Source: Verrucomicrobiaceae bacterium
Lineage (GTDB): Bacteria > Verrucomicrobiota > Verrucomicrobiia > Verrucomicrobiales > Verrucomicrobiaceae
DNA length: 55,181 bases
NCBI GenBank assembly: GCA_947507875.1
Contig: CANNQP010000029.1
Span: forward strand, 1 to 55,181
Direction of reading: 5' to 3'
Shown here: positions 1 through 7,581 of the stretch, one piece after another
How positions within the stretch are numbered: the first letter of the stretch is position 1
Layout of the letters: every line of letters starts with the position of its first letter
Program-made: the position numbers and the translations under genes
The notes under the pieces: generated by a model
Seen by the model: only the letters and a program-made list of their open reading frames with translations
Database searches by the model: none
Told to the model about the DNA's origin: nothing

Positions 1-55
1 CACCTAGCGCTGCGACCAACCCACCTAGCTCACCTCAGTCGTGAGGGAGAGGTTT

Positions 56-1264
56 ATGGACCGCATCGTGTCGCGGATCTGGTCTTCGAGTTTCATGTCA
101 ATAGTTTCACCCAGATTTGCACGCCCCAAAGAGCTTAAATCAACAATCAGGTTGTTAATGAAGCGAATTATGGCAAAAAGCAACAACCAGGAAGCGGCTA
201 AGTCGTTCTTAATCCAAAAAATGGTAACCCATAAGGTTCTTGACGAACAAAACAAAATTGTTTCTTATTTGAATTGTTCGCCAAGAAAAATCTCCACACC
301 CAAAATGATCATGACAAATGCAAACTGGATCCCGATTCTTGGAGCCCCACTCATCTCCTCCAAGGGATCTCTGATTTTTAGGGGAGGGGTGCAAAAAGCC
401 GACGATCAGGAGGGTGAACGTGCGCTAATGGGGCTGTATATCACGAACGAGACCTTCACCGGTGGCAGGGCAAGCTTCACGGTTCGATTCAATGACGTTG
501 AGTTGATGTCATGCGCGGAGCTCGTGATCCGATACGACCCCCTAACCCAACACACCTTGAATGTGGGGATTCCAGTAAATTCCTATAACTTATTTGGTGT
601 CCGAGAGTGGCGTGGTGGCAAATGGGAACAAATTGCAGGAGTGGGTCAGCGCGATACACTCCAACCAAACAAAGACTATGATATTTCCGTCGTAGTTGAT
701 GGCTCCTTGCTTTCGCTTTTTGTTGATGGAGTGGAGACAACTCGATGCAACTTGCCCTTCCCATTCTCACAGAGTCAAGCGGGTCTATTTTTCATCGGCC
801 GCCATGATATTGTGGTTAAGAGCTTTGAGATACAGAACCAAAAGCCAAAAGCATTCGTGGTGATGCAGTTTGCGGCACCATACAATGATGTATACATGGA
901 GGTAATTAAGTCCGTCTGTGAGGAGTTGGGGGTTGAGGTCATGCGGATAGATGAAGCAATGGGGCCGGGGCTCATAATTTCAGACATAAGCCAGGCAATT
1001 TTATCTTCGACAATAGTGATTGCTGACATATCGCCCCTCAATGCGAATGTGTTTTACGAAGTGGGTTACGCCCACGGGATTAATAAACCTACAATCTTGA
1101 TTGCGGAGAAGGGCACGAAGTTGCCTTTCGATGTTTCACCGTTCCGCACCCTCTTTTACGAGAATTCTATTGCCGGGAAGAACAAGCTCGATAACGGGCT
1201 TCGTGAGTATATCAAGACCGTCTTGAATGTTCGCGGCGCTACCTCAAAAGACACGCCTGGCTAA
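56..1264 (+). CDS. Cassette protein: beta-sandwich domain plus TIR/nucleoside-deoxyribosyltransferase-like domain
   Basis: Residues about 85-260 look like a LamG/DUF1080-type beta-sandwich (repeated short strands, then SLLSLFVDG and AGLFFIGR). Residues about 264-390 form a Rossmann-like domain of the TIR/nucleoside 2-deoxyribosyltransferase superfamily: FVVMQF, then VIADISPLNANVFYEVGYAHG, with the usual Glu in NVFYE, then KPTILI and PFD. In that superfamily members cleave N-glycosidic bonds in nucleotides or NAD, and many are defence effectors; the activity here is inference. The stop TAA lies inside the R'' box of attC 1259-1384, as expected for an integron cassette gene. The start is unresolved. 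I used ATG 56, which has AGGGAGAGG just upstream, but in-frame starts at 41 (GTG), 158, 170, 305 and 311 exist. The first 80 residues look poorly folded and may not be translated. Codon use is AT-richer than in the genes after 3.4 kb. Confidence 0.72.
   Translation: MDRIVSRIWSSSFMSIVSPRFARPKELKSTIRLLMKRIMAKSNNQEAAKSFLIQKMVTHKVLDEQNKIVSYLNCSPRKISTPKMIMTNANWIPILGAPLISSKGSLIFRGGVQKADDQEGERALMGLYITNETFTGGRASFTVRFNDVELMSCAELVIRYDPLTQHTLNVGIPVNSYNLFGVREWRGGKWEQIAGVGQRDTLQPNKDYDISVVVDGSLLSLFVDGVETTRCNLPFPFSQSQAGLFFIGRHDIVVKSFEIQNQKPKAFVVMQFAAPYNDVYMEVIKSVCEELGVEVMRIDEAMGPGLIISDISQAILSSTIVIADISPLNANVFYEVGYAHGINKPTILIAEKGTKLPFDVSPFRTLFYENSIAGKNKLDNGLREYIKTVLNVRGATSKDTPG
242..282 (+). other. Candidate short attC-like site (weak)
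   Basis: GACGAAC (242-248) and GTTCGCC (276-282) are inverted R-type boxes with one mismatch. The inner bases also pair in part (ACAAA against TTTGA, with a two-base mismatch between). GTTCGCC followed by AAG-A also occurs at the right end of the better site at 2050-2177. At 41 bp it is shorter than known attC sites, and the stretch is AT-rich, so chance is possible. If real, the first cassette would begin at 277 and its gene would start at ATG 305 or 311. Confidence 0.25.
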
Positions 1265-1384
1265 CAATACTGTGGTGGACAACCGGCTACACGCGCCGAG
1301 TCGAAGTGACCTTCTTTGCTACAAACCTTAACCCTGTTGCGGAGTGGCGCTCCCTGTAGCCGGTGCCACACCTCGACGTTAGCC
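1259..1384 (+). other. attC recombination site 1 (integron cassette boundary)
   Basis: The ends are a perfect inverted pair, GGCTAAC (1259-1265) and GTTAGCC (1378-1384), matching the attC R''/R' consensus RYYYAAC/GTTRRRY. Inside, ACCGGCTACA near 1280 pairs with TGTAGCCGGT near 1355, and the outer arms have extra unpaired bases, as attC folds do. Length 126 bp is in the normal range. The stop codon of the preceding gene is inside R''. Recombination would cut after the G of GTTAGCC, so the next cassette starts at 1379. Confidence 0.85.
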
Positions 1385-1401
1385 GAACCAGAACCACGCT
1401 C

Positions 1402-2055
1402 ATGGAAATCGCCAGTATCGTAGCCAGCTTCGTTTCGTTGATTATCGGCATCTTGGCTGGATGGCTCTCCATCCATTTTTTCAACAAGCAGAAGGACGAC
1501 GCCAACCGTGTTGAAGTGGCCCTTGCCTCCATTCGTGAGCAGACCAACGCCTTGCAGGCTGTTAGCGCCACTTTCCTCGATAGGCTCACGAAGTATGTTA
1601 CCACTCCCACCAAGCATCCTCCCCAGCCTGACCCGAGCAGGCTGGTGATTGATACCTTGAAGGGTATTCCCGAGGTTGTTCAGATGCTCCGCATTACGGA
1701 GGTATCTAGCACTGGTGTTTCCACCAAAGATTGGACGAGAATGTTGGTAGCCATGCAGTGCTACACCGCAGAGACCAACTTTTGGGCAGGTTATTACCTC
1801 CCGCCCGCCGACGTTTTTGATGCTAACAACAACTGGCATAATCTGATTCAGGGAGTGGTTGATCGGAGCATTTCTGATTTTCGACATGTGACTTCAATGC
1901 TGGATGAGTATGACACAGCCTGCCTTCGCGGGGAGCCTATTGAGCAGTTGAGGCGCGATACGCTGCAAGGTTTGGGCGGCCTGATCGGAGACACGGCATA
2001 TCATTTTCGGAGGATTGCCCAACGTGACAAAACTCAAGATGCAACCGACGGCTAA
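1402..2055 (+). CDS. Cassette-encoded membrane-anchored protein of unknown function
   Basis: The product has 217 residues. One membrane helix lies at residues 4-24 (IASIVASFVSLIIGILAGWLS), followed by a polar helical stretch (about 30-60) that could be a short coiled coil, then a soluble domain with no motif I recognise. I chose ATG 1402 because it is 23 nt after the recombination point of attC 1, the usual cassette spacing; an upstream in-frame GTG-type extension to 1363 would run through attC itself. The stop TAA lies inside the R'' box of the next attC. No ribosome-binding site is obvious, which is common for cassettes. Function unknown; an anchored sensor or effector is only a guess. Confidence 0.75.
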   Translation: MEIASIVASFVSLIIGILAGWLSIHFFNKQKDDANRVEVALASIREQTNALQAVSATFLDRLTKYVTTPTKHPPQPDPSRLVIDTLKGIPEVVQMLRITEVSSTGVSTKDWTRMLVAMQCYTAETNFWAGYYLPPADVFDANNNWHNLIQGVVDRSISDFRHVTSMLDEYDTACLRGEPIEQLRRDTLQGLGGLIGDTAYHFRRIAQRDKTQDATDG

Positions 2056-2177
2056 CAAAACGCTGCTGGCAACAGCGGGGGCGGCTTTGTCTTGCTTGTC
2101 ACTCATGGCTCGAACCCTCCTTTCCTTCGGCAACGCTGCGTCCCAGCCCCCGCTGTGCCAGAGCTAAGTCGTTCGCC
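2050..2177 (+). other. attC recombination site 2 (integron cassette boundary)
   Basis: Outer boxes are GGCTAAC (2050-2056) and GTTCGCC (2171-2177), one mismatch in seven. The inner arms pair strongly: GCTGCTGGCAACAGCGGGGGC near 2063-2083 against GCCCCCGCTGTGCCAGAGC near 2146-2164, leaving two unpaired bases (a G and an A) on one strand. Such extrahelical bases are the feature that IntI uses to read attC polarity. Length is 128 bp. The stop codon of the preceding gene is in the left box. Confidence 0.85.
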
Positions 2178-2213
2178 CAAGAAAACAAAGTCACCCACAA
2201 GAAGTCAGACTTA

Positions 2214-2591
2214 ATGAAGACAGACACCGAACTTGAACAAGATGGCTTCACTCAGTCGGGCCGACAACGATACTCGCAAACAGTCGGAGATTTTTCTGAT
2301 ACTCTCCACCAGAAGGCCGTTCTTTATGCTGACGCTGACAAGGCACCCGGCATGAATCGGGAGGTGACTCACGATCATGTGAGATCAGCGGCGCACGCGA
2401 TAGCCACAGTCGGCCCAAGGTCACCTCACTCCAAGTCCTCCGTCGTTTGTCAGGTGGGAGAGTATGTATTTACGGCCATGGCAGGGGTAGGGGGAGGACA
2501 GCTAGGTCAGCAGTGGGGCATTATCTGCTTCGGTGCTGGTTTGACTGCTGCTGTCGTTCTATTTGTGATCCGCAACGTCTATTTGAAGTAA
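2214..2591 (+). CDS. Cassette 3 first gene: small protein with C-terminal membrane helix
   Basis: The product has 125 residues. Residues 1-75 are polar; residues about 80-121 are Gly-rich and hydrophobic (GIICFGAGLTAAVVLFVI) and probably form one or two membrane passes, ending in the short tail RNVYLK. It starts 42 nt after the attC 2 recombination point and is followed after six bases by the next gene, so both lie in one cassette and are probably co-translated. No family recognised. Two-gene cassettes are often toxin-antitoxin or defence pairs, but nothing in this protein shows which. Confidence 0.6.
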   Translation: MKTDTELEQDGFTQSGRQRYSQTVGDFSDTLHQKAVLYADADKAPGMNREVTHDHVRSAAHAIATVGPRSPHSKSSVVCQVGEYVFTAMAGVGGGQLGQQWGIICFGAGLTAAVVLFVIRNVYLK

Positions 2592-2597
2592 CCCACC

Positions 2598-3035
2598 ATG
2601 AAGCTGATTTACACCGAAAGCGCCAAGACTGAACTCCAGGCATTTCATGAGAAGGCCGAGAAAGAACTTGGCGAGGCAATAAAGTCCAAGAAGTATGTTT
2701 TTGGAGACGAGGATGTTGAGGTTACGGCCTCTGATGTTCGTGAGCTTTCTGAGCGATTTTACTTCCGCACTGAGACAAGACGTCACACCCTTTGGAGGAC
2801 ACAACTCATTCTCAAGGTATATAGCATTCTCGGTGTTCTAGTAGCGTTAGGTGGCATTTTGTATCCATGGATTCGAAGCTTCGGCGACACCACTACGCTG
2901 ACGATCATCGGCTCAGGTGTGGTGATGTCTGCTGCGAGCTACTTGATGCTGACATTGCTTCGCCAGAAGGAGCGTATCGAACATGAACAACGTATGATCG
3001 AACGCGAAATGAGAAAAGGCACCAAGATGCCGTGA
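2598..3035 (+). CDS. Cassette 3 second gene: two-helix membrane protein
   Basis: The product has 145 residues. Residues 1-65 are soluble and charged (TELQAFHEKAEKELGEAIKS, then VTASDVRELSERF). Two membrane helices follow at about 75-92 (ILKVYSILGVLVALGGILY) and 98-118 (TTTLTIIGSGVVMSAASYLML), then a charged coiled-coil tail (RQKERIEHEQRMIEREMRKG). The layout resembles SLATT-like small membrane effectors, but I cannot assign it to that family. It lies six bases after its partner gene, and its stop is 26 nt before the R'' box of attC 3. Confidence 0.7.
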   Translation: MKLIYTESAKTELQAFHEKAEKELGEAIKSKKYVFGDEDVEVTASDVRELSERFYFRTETRRHTLWRTQLILKVYSILGVLVALGGILYPWIRSFGDTTTLTIIGSGVVMSAASYLMLTLLRQKERIEHEQRMIEREMRKGTKMP

Positions 3036-3061
3036 AAGCGAATGTGACCAAGTTCCAAGAG

Positions 3062-3154
3062 GCCGAACAAAACGGATGCAGGCAACGGCTCGAAGGCCAT
3101 CGGTCGTGTCAGCCACGTCTTGCGCTCGCCGTTGCCTGATCCGAGACGTTGATG
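3062..3154 (+). other. attC recombination site 3 (probable array end)
   Basis: Left box GCCGAAC (3062-3068) and right box GTTGATG (3148-3154) share only the AAC/GTT core, but the inner arms are convincing: CGGATGCAGGCAACGGC (3073-3089) pairs with GCCGTTGCCTGATCCG (3129-3144) apart from one extrahelical G. Length is 93 bp. No further cassette gene or attC is seen to the right before the chromosomal genes begin, so this looks like the distal end of the array. Confidence 0.72.
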
Positions 3155-3473
3155 AACAAGGCCGTAAGCGGCCAAGAGATCGCCTGATGGCACACAAAGC
3201 CGTAAAAGGCGTGCAGCCGCAGTCTCCGACAGAAAGAAAAAGCCACCGCCGACCCAAAGCACCGGGCCGATCACGATGCGTCTCACGATGAGGCGCTGCC
3301 ATGAATCGCTGGGCATGGCTTTGGACGGGGGATGTTGTGGGCGCAGTGGATGAATCCAACGTTGACCAGGTGTGGCATGAATCTCCTCTCCTCCATAGGC
3401 TCATCCACCTGGGACCCAGGAATTGCCTCTCGCCCTCCTTGCTTCCCCCTTCAAGCCGCGCCATCACCTGGGT
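3155..3473. other. Gene-free stretch right of the cassette array
   Basis: No convincing gene. A small hairpin, GGCCG-TAAG-CGGCC, lies at 3161-3174. A 58-codon frame from ATG 3301 to 3477 has no ribosome-binding site or recognisable features. The stretch probably holds the promoter of the RsmB-like gene and the junction between cassettes and chromosome. Confidence 0.4.
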
Positions 3474-4757
3474 GTGAAAGTTCCGCACCTCATCATCGCC
3501 CAGATAATCCGCACGCTTCATGACATCTTCGTCGATCGGCGTTACTCGGACAAGGCGGTGGAGTTTGCCTTCAAAAACCACCCGAAGTGGGGCAGCCGTG
3601 ACCGGCGGTTGTTCGCGGAGTCCGTCTATGAATGCGTGCGCCACTGGCGCTGGCTCTGGCATGTGGCCGGTCTGCCGGATGCCGATCATGCGCGCCGCGA
3701 AGGCATCGGCGAGGAGCAGCTCTGGAGCGTCTGGGCCGCGCAGTGGCTGCTGAGTGGCAAGGAACTGCCGCTTTTTGATGAGCTGGCGGGCATCCGTGCC
3801 GCTGACCTTCGCGCTCGTGCTCAGGAAAAGGACAGCCTGCCTGCGTTGATCCGCCTTTCCCTGCCCGACTGGCTGGACGCGCGCTGTGCCCAGGAGCTGG
3901 GAGAGGCCTGGCCCGCGATCCGTGAGACCCTGAACCAACCCGCGGAGGTCTATCTGCGCACGAACACGCTCAAGACGGACCGCCGCAGCCTGAAGGAACG
4001 GCTGGGGCAGGACGGCTTCATCACCGAAGCGCTGAAGCCCATCCCCACCGCACTCGTCATGCAGCAGCGCTACAATGTCTTCAGCATGGCTGCCTTCAAA
4101 GAGGGGCTGTTCGAGGTGCAGGACGCCTCCTCCCAGCGCGTGGCCCCCTTTCTCCAGGTGGAGCCCGGCATGAAAGTCATCGATGCCTGCGCGGGCGGTG
4201 GCGGCAAGACGCTGCACCTGGGCGCGCTGATGCAGAACAAAGGCAAGATCCTGGCCCTGGACGTGCATGACTGGAAGCTCAAGGAGCTGCGCAAACGCTG
4301 CGGTCGCGCGGGGGTGGACGTGGCCGAGACGCGCCTGATCGAGGGCAGCAAGACGATCAAACGCCTGGCCCACCATGCCGACCGGCTGCTGCTGGACGTG
4401 CCTTGCTCTGGCCTGGGCGTGCTGCGTCGCAATCCCGATGCCAAGTGGAAGCTCAGCGAGGTGGAGATCGACCGCCTGATCGTAGAGCAGCAAGACATCC
4501 TGACCCGCTACAGCACGATGGTGAAGCCGGGCGGCAAGATGGTCTATGCCACCTGCTCCATCCTGCCGAGCGAGAACGAGCAGCAGGTGCAGAAGTTCCT
4601 GGCCACGCACGGCTCGGAATGGACGCTGGAGGAAGAACTGAAGCTCAACCCTGCCGAGACCGGTCACGATGGCTTTTATGCGGCCCGCTTGGTGAGAGCT
4701 GCCGCCCAACAGCCTGCTGGCGATTCACAGGCATCTGGCAGCCTGGAGGAAGCCTAA
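3474..4757 (+). CDS. RsmB/NOP2/Sun-family RNA (cytosine-5) methyltransferase
   Basis: The family transfers a methyl group from SAM to C5 of cytosine, usually in 16S rRNA. From the chosen GTG the protein has 427 residues. An N-terminal helical region resembles the NusB-like domain of RsmB. The SAM loop DACAGGGGKT is at 237-246. Motif IV LLDVPCSGLG has Cys 311 and motif VI ATCSI has Cys 361, the two cysteines for product release and catalysis. The tail (AQQPAGDSQASGSLEEA) is a low-complexity extension. The start is uncertain: GTG 3474 begins at the first family-like residues, while TTG 3423 would add 17 unlikely residues. It converges on the efflux gene with an 8-nt gap. Whether the target is C967 or another site cannot be told from sequence. 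Confidence 0.88.
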   Translation: MKVPHLIIAQIIRTLHDIFVDRRYSDKAVEFAFKNHPKWGSRDRRLFAESVYECVRHWRWLWHVAGLPDADHARREGIGEEQLWSVWAAQWLLSGKELPLFDELAGIRAADLRARAQEKDSLPALIRLSLPDWLDARCAQELGEAWPAIRETLNQPAEVYLRTNTLKTDRRSLKERLGQDGFITEALKPIPTALVMQQRYNVFSMAAFKEGLFEVQDASSQRVAPFLQVEPGMKVIDACAGGGGKTLHLGALMQNKGKILALDVHDWKLKELRKRCGRAGVDVAETRLIEGSKTIKRLAHHADRLLLDVPCSGLGVLRRNPDAKWKLSEVEIDRLIVEQQDILTRYSTMVKPGGKMVYATCSILPSENEQQVQKFLATHGSEWTLEEELKLNPAETGHDGFYAARLVRAAAQQPAGDSQASGSLEEA

Positions 4758-4765
4758 CCTAGGCC

Positions 4766-6199
4766 TCAAAACTCCCCACCCAGTGCGAGGTGCAGGTCGG
4801 CGCGATTCCTCAGGCGCTGGGCCTGGACGGCGATGAGCGCGCTGCGTGCATCGAAGGCGCGCTGACGCGTGTCCAGCAGGGTGAGCACCTCCGTCAGCCC
4901 TTTTTCATACTGGCCCTGCGCGAGGGATTCCGCGCGCTCGGCCTCCGCCGCTGAGGTTTCCAGGGCGACGGCTTGTTCGCGCAAAAAAGCATCCGCCGCG
5001 AGTGCGGTCTCGACCTCCTGAAAGGCGGTGAGCACGCTGCTGGTGTAGGTTTGCAGCTGCTCCTGATAACGTGCGCCCGTCTGCTGCACGGTGGCGAGGA
5101 TTCGCCCGCCCTGAAAAAAGCTCTGGGTCACGTTGCTGGCGATGTTCCAAAACGCAGCCTCTGGCACCAGGAGATCGCCCGTGCGCTGAGAGGTGCGGCC
5201 CGAATCTCCAGTGAGGCGGATGCTGGGCAGGAAGGCCTTGCGAGCCGAGCTTTCCAACCGCAGCGCCGACTCCAGACGGCGCTCAGCCGCCCGCAGATCA
5301 GGACGACGCAGGAGCAGCTCCGAAGGCAGTCCAGCGGGAATGCCACGCTCCAAGCTGGGCAGGCTGGCCAAACCGCGCTCGGTTCCCGCAGGATAGCCGC
5401 CCAGCAGGACCTCTAGCGCGCGGCGGGATTGATCCGCAGCGGCACGGCGCTGCTGCACGGTGGACTGCGCACGCGCCAGATCCGCGCGCCCCAGCGAGAC
5501 ATCGAGCGCGGCGCGATCTGGCTCCAGGCCACGCTCCATCTGGCGCTCCAAGATGCCCAACTGGACGCGCCGTGTGGTCACGTTTTGCTCCGCCAGGGCC
5601 AGCAGACTCTGCGCCTCCGCCAGGGTCACGGCGGTTCGCACGGCATTTGCAGCCAGGGAAAGCCGAGCGGCATGAAAATCCTCCTCCGCGGCAAAACGGC
5701 GCGCTTTGGCCGCCGAACGCTCATCGGCCACACGGCCCCAGAGGTCGATCTCCCAGCTCACATTCAGCGGCAGACGGAAGCGGTTGTTGATGAAGCTCAG
5801 CCCAGAGAAGCGCTGATCATTCGGGCTCTGGTTACGAGAGGCACTGAAGTTCCCCGAGATGGAAGGCAGCAGGGCAGCGCCAGCTTGCACCGTTTCGGCG
5901 CGGGCCTGAGTCACGCGGGCGGCGGCGGCCTTGAGGTCGGGATTGGCCTCGATGGCACGCGTGACCAGCGTCCGAAGGGTAGGGCTGCGAAAGTCAACCA
6001 ACCAGCCCGTGGCGGCGCTGGGTTCGATCGCGGGCAGCGCAGTCCATTTTCCGGGAGCCATGGCCTGGACCGTCGCGACGTCTTTTTTCAGCCTGCCCTG
6101 ACCGAGTAAAGGCAGCAAGCCACAACCCGCAAGCAGCGGGCAGAAGCACAGAAGAGGAACGAAACGAGGGGGGAGGAACACGAGGCGCGCAGGCTGCAT
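4766..6199 (-). CDS. RND efflux outer-membrane channel lipoprotein (NodT/OprM type)
   Basis: TolC-like outer-membrane exit duct of a tripartite efflux pump. A lipoprotein signal (FVPLLCFCPLLAGC) leads to a lipobox Cys near residue 26. The body has the duplicated OEP pattern of long Ala/Leu/Gln-rich helices with the family motifs GYPAG, LPSLERGIPAGLPSELLLRRPDLRAAERRL and FLPSIRLTG. Length (477 residues) is normal. ATG 6199 gives a clean signal peptide; a GTG at 6235 overlapping the stop of the DUF1501 gene would put 12 odd residues in front, though it would allow coupled translation. No membrane-fusion or RND pump gene is next to it, so it is an orphan duct or is left over from a rearranged operon. 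Confidence 0.9.
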   Translation of the reverse strand: MQPARLVFLPPRFVPLLCFCPLLAGCGLLPLLGQGRLKKDVATVQAMAPGKWTALPAIEPSAATGWLVDFRSPTLRTLVTRAIEANPDLKAAAARVTQARAETVQAGAALLPSISGNFSASRNQSPNDQRFSGLSFINNRFRLPLNVSWEIDLWGRVADERSAAKARRFAAEEDFHAARLSLAANAVRTAVTLAEAQSLLALAEQNVTTRRVQLGILERQMERGLEPDRAALDVSLGRADLARAQSTVQQRRAAADQSRRALEVLLGGYPAGTERGLASLPSLERGIPAGLPSELLLRRPDLRAAERRLESALRLESSARKAFLPSIRLTGDSGRTSQRTGDLLVPEAAFWNIASNVTQSFFQGGRILATVQQTGARYQEQLQTYTSSVLTAFQEVETALAADAFLREQAVALETSAAEAERAESLAQGQYEKGLTEVLTLLDTRQRAFDARSALIAVQAQRLRNRADLHLALGGEF

Positions 6200-6231
6200 G
6201 GGACCGGGCCTGGGACAAGGTGAAAAGCACC

Positions 6232-7527
6232 TCACGCGAAGAGCTCGGGCACAGGCTGACCTTTGTCCGCAAGGGTGAAGGGTCGCTTGTTCGGTGAGAA
6301 AAGCACCTGATCGAGCGGTAGGCCCAGCGCGTAGGCGATGCTGGCATTGAAGTCGGGCACGCTCATCTTGGCCTCAGTGACTTCGATGCCTTGGTCAGTT
6401 TTTCCGTGGACGTAGCCGCCCTTCACGCCGCCGCCCCAGAGCACGCAGGTGAAGGCCTTCGGGTAATGATCGCGGCCCGCGTTGGGATTGATCTTCGGCG
6501 TGCGACCAAACTCGGTGGTGAGCACGACCAGCGTTTCTTGCAGCAGGCCGCGTGCCTCCAGGTCGGCCAGCAAAGCGCCGAGCGCTTGATCGAGGTCGGC
6601 GATCTTTTCAGGCAGGCGCGAATAAATCTCCTGGTGCATGTCCCAGCCGCCATTGCCTACCTCCACAAAGCGCACGCCATGCTCAATGAGTCGGCGCGCA
6701 AGCAGGCAGCCCTGGCCGAATTTGCTCTGGCCATAGCGCTGGTGCTGCTCCGCAGGTTCCTCGGAGAGATCGAAGGCCTTCAGGTCCGCGCTTTTCATGA
6801 CTCGCACCGCAGCCTGATAGACATCGGCGTAAGCCCGCACGCCGCTCTGCGGGTAGGTTTTTTCAAAACCCGCATTCAAGCGCGCGCTGAGCCCCAGGCG
6901 GTAATCCAAATCCTGCTCGGTGAGGTTGGCGAGACGTCGGCTGTTTTGCAGACCCGCGCTGGGGTCGTTGATGACCAGCGGCTGAAAGGAAGCTTCGAAA
7001 AAGCCAGCACCAGGGTGCTTGCTGCCTTCGCTGATGACCACACTGCCTGGCAGATCGGGATGGCCCTTGCCTTGGAACTTTTGCAGCCAAGCCCCCAAGG
7101 AGGGATGCCGCGTGCCGCCACGCTGCGTGTAGCTGGTGTGTTGAAAGTAATTTCCCTGCTCGTGCGCGCCCTGCGTGCTGGTCATGCTGTTGATGACGGT
7201 CCCGTGGTGCATGAGTTTGGCGACCGTGGGCAAACCTGATCCGATGAGCACGCCCTCGGCACTCGTGGGAATGGCCTGCGTTTCCCCCATCGTGTCAGCG
7301 CCGGGCACACAGCCAAAGGTGTCCAGGTGCGTCATGCCGCCCGCCATGTAGAGGTAGATGACATTCCGCGCCGTGGGCACCTGCTTCAGTTTGGAACTGC
7401 CATCAAACAAAGCCTGCGCGGTGCCTTGCAGGATCGGCAGCATCGAAACGCCCAAGCAAGATTTGGCGAGACCGAGAACAAAGTCGCGACGCGTGGGTTC
7501 GTCGGCGGGGTAACGGATCGGGTTCAT
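6232..7527 (-). CDS. DUF1501 protein (Tat-exported, sulfatase-like fold)
   Basis: Member of the DUF1501 family, abundant in Planctomycetes and Verrucomicrobia and related in fold to alkaline phosphatase/sulfatase. Residues 12-20 contain a twin-arginine signal (TRRDFVLGLAKSCLGVS). Family motifs are VIYLYMAGGMTHLDTFG, HEQGNYFQHTSYTQRGGTRHPSLGAWL, and TTEFGRTPKINPNAGRDHYPKAFTCVLWGGGVKGG near the C-terminus. Length is 431 residues. It follows the DUF1549/1553 gene after 54 nt; the two almost always occur as a pair. The biochemical role of the pair is not established; breakdown of polymers on or outside the cell surface is the usual guess. Confidence 0.92.
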   Translation of the reverse strand: MNPIRYPADEPTRRDFVLGLAKSCLGVSMLPILQGTAQALFDGSSKLKQVPTARNVIYLYMAGGMTHLDTFGCVPGADTMGETQAIPTSAEGVLIGSGLPTVAKLMHHGTVINSMTSTQGAHEQGNYFQHTSYTQRGGTRHPSLGAWLQKFQGKGHPDLPGSVVISEGSKHPGAGFFEASFQPLVINDPSAGLQNSRRLANLTEQDLDYRLGLSARLNAGFEKTYPQSGVRAYADVYQAAVRVMKSADLKAFDLSEEPAEQHQRYGQSKFGQGCLLARRLIEHGVRFVEVGNGGWDMHQEIYSRLPEKIADLDQALGALLADLEARGLLQETLVVLTTEFGRTPKINPNAGRDHYPKAFTCVLWGGGVKGGYVHGKTDQGIEVTEAKMSVPDFNASIAYALGLPLDQVLFSPNKRPFTLADKGQPVPELFA

Positions 7528-7581
7528 GAAAAAAGGGCCTGGGGGCGAGTTGGAGGTTGGGGAGGAGCGCGGCGCGAAGCC

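Noticed and set aside
489..1041. Minus-strand frames under the cassette-1 gene
   Set aside because: Low-complexity composition without start or family features; shadows of the plus-strand gene.
2913..4709. 598-residue minus-strand frame over the RsmB-like gene
   Set aside because: Arg/Gln/Leu-rich antisense of a GC-rich gene; the plus-strand protein has all methyltransferase motifs.
5429..6109. 226-residue plus-strand frame in the efflux gene
   Set aside because: Antisense shadow; the minus-strand protein has a clear lipobox and family motifs.
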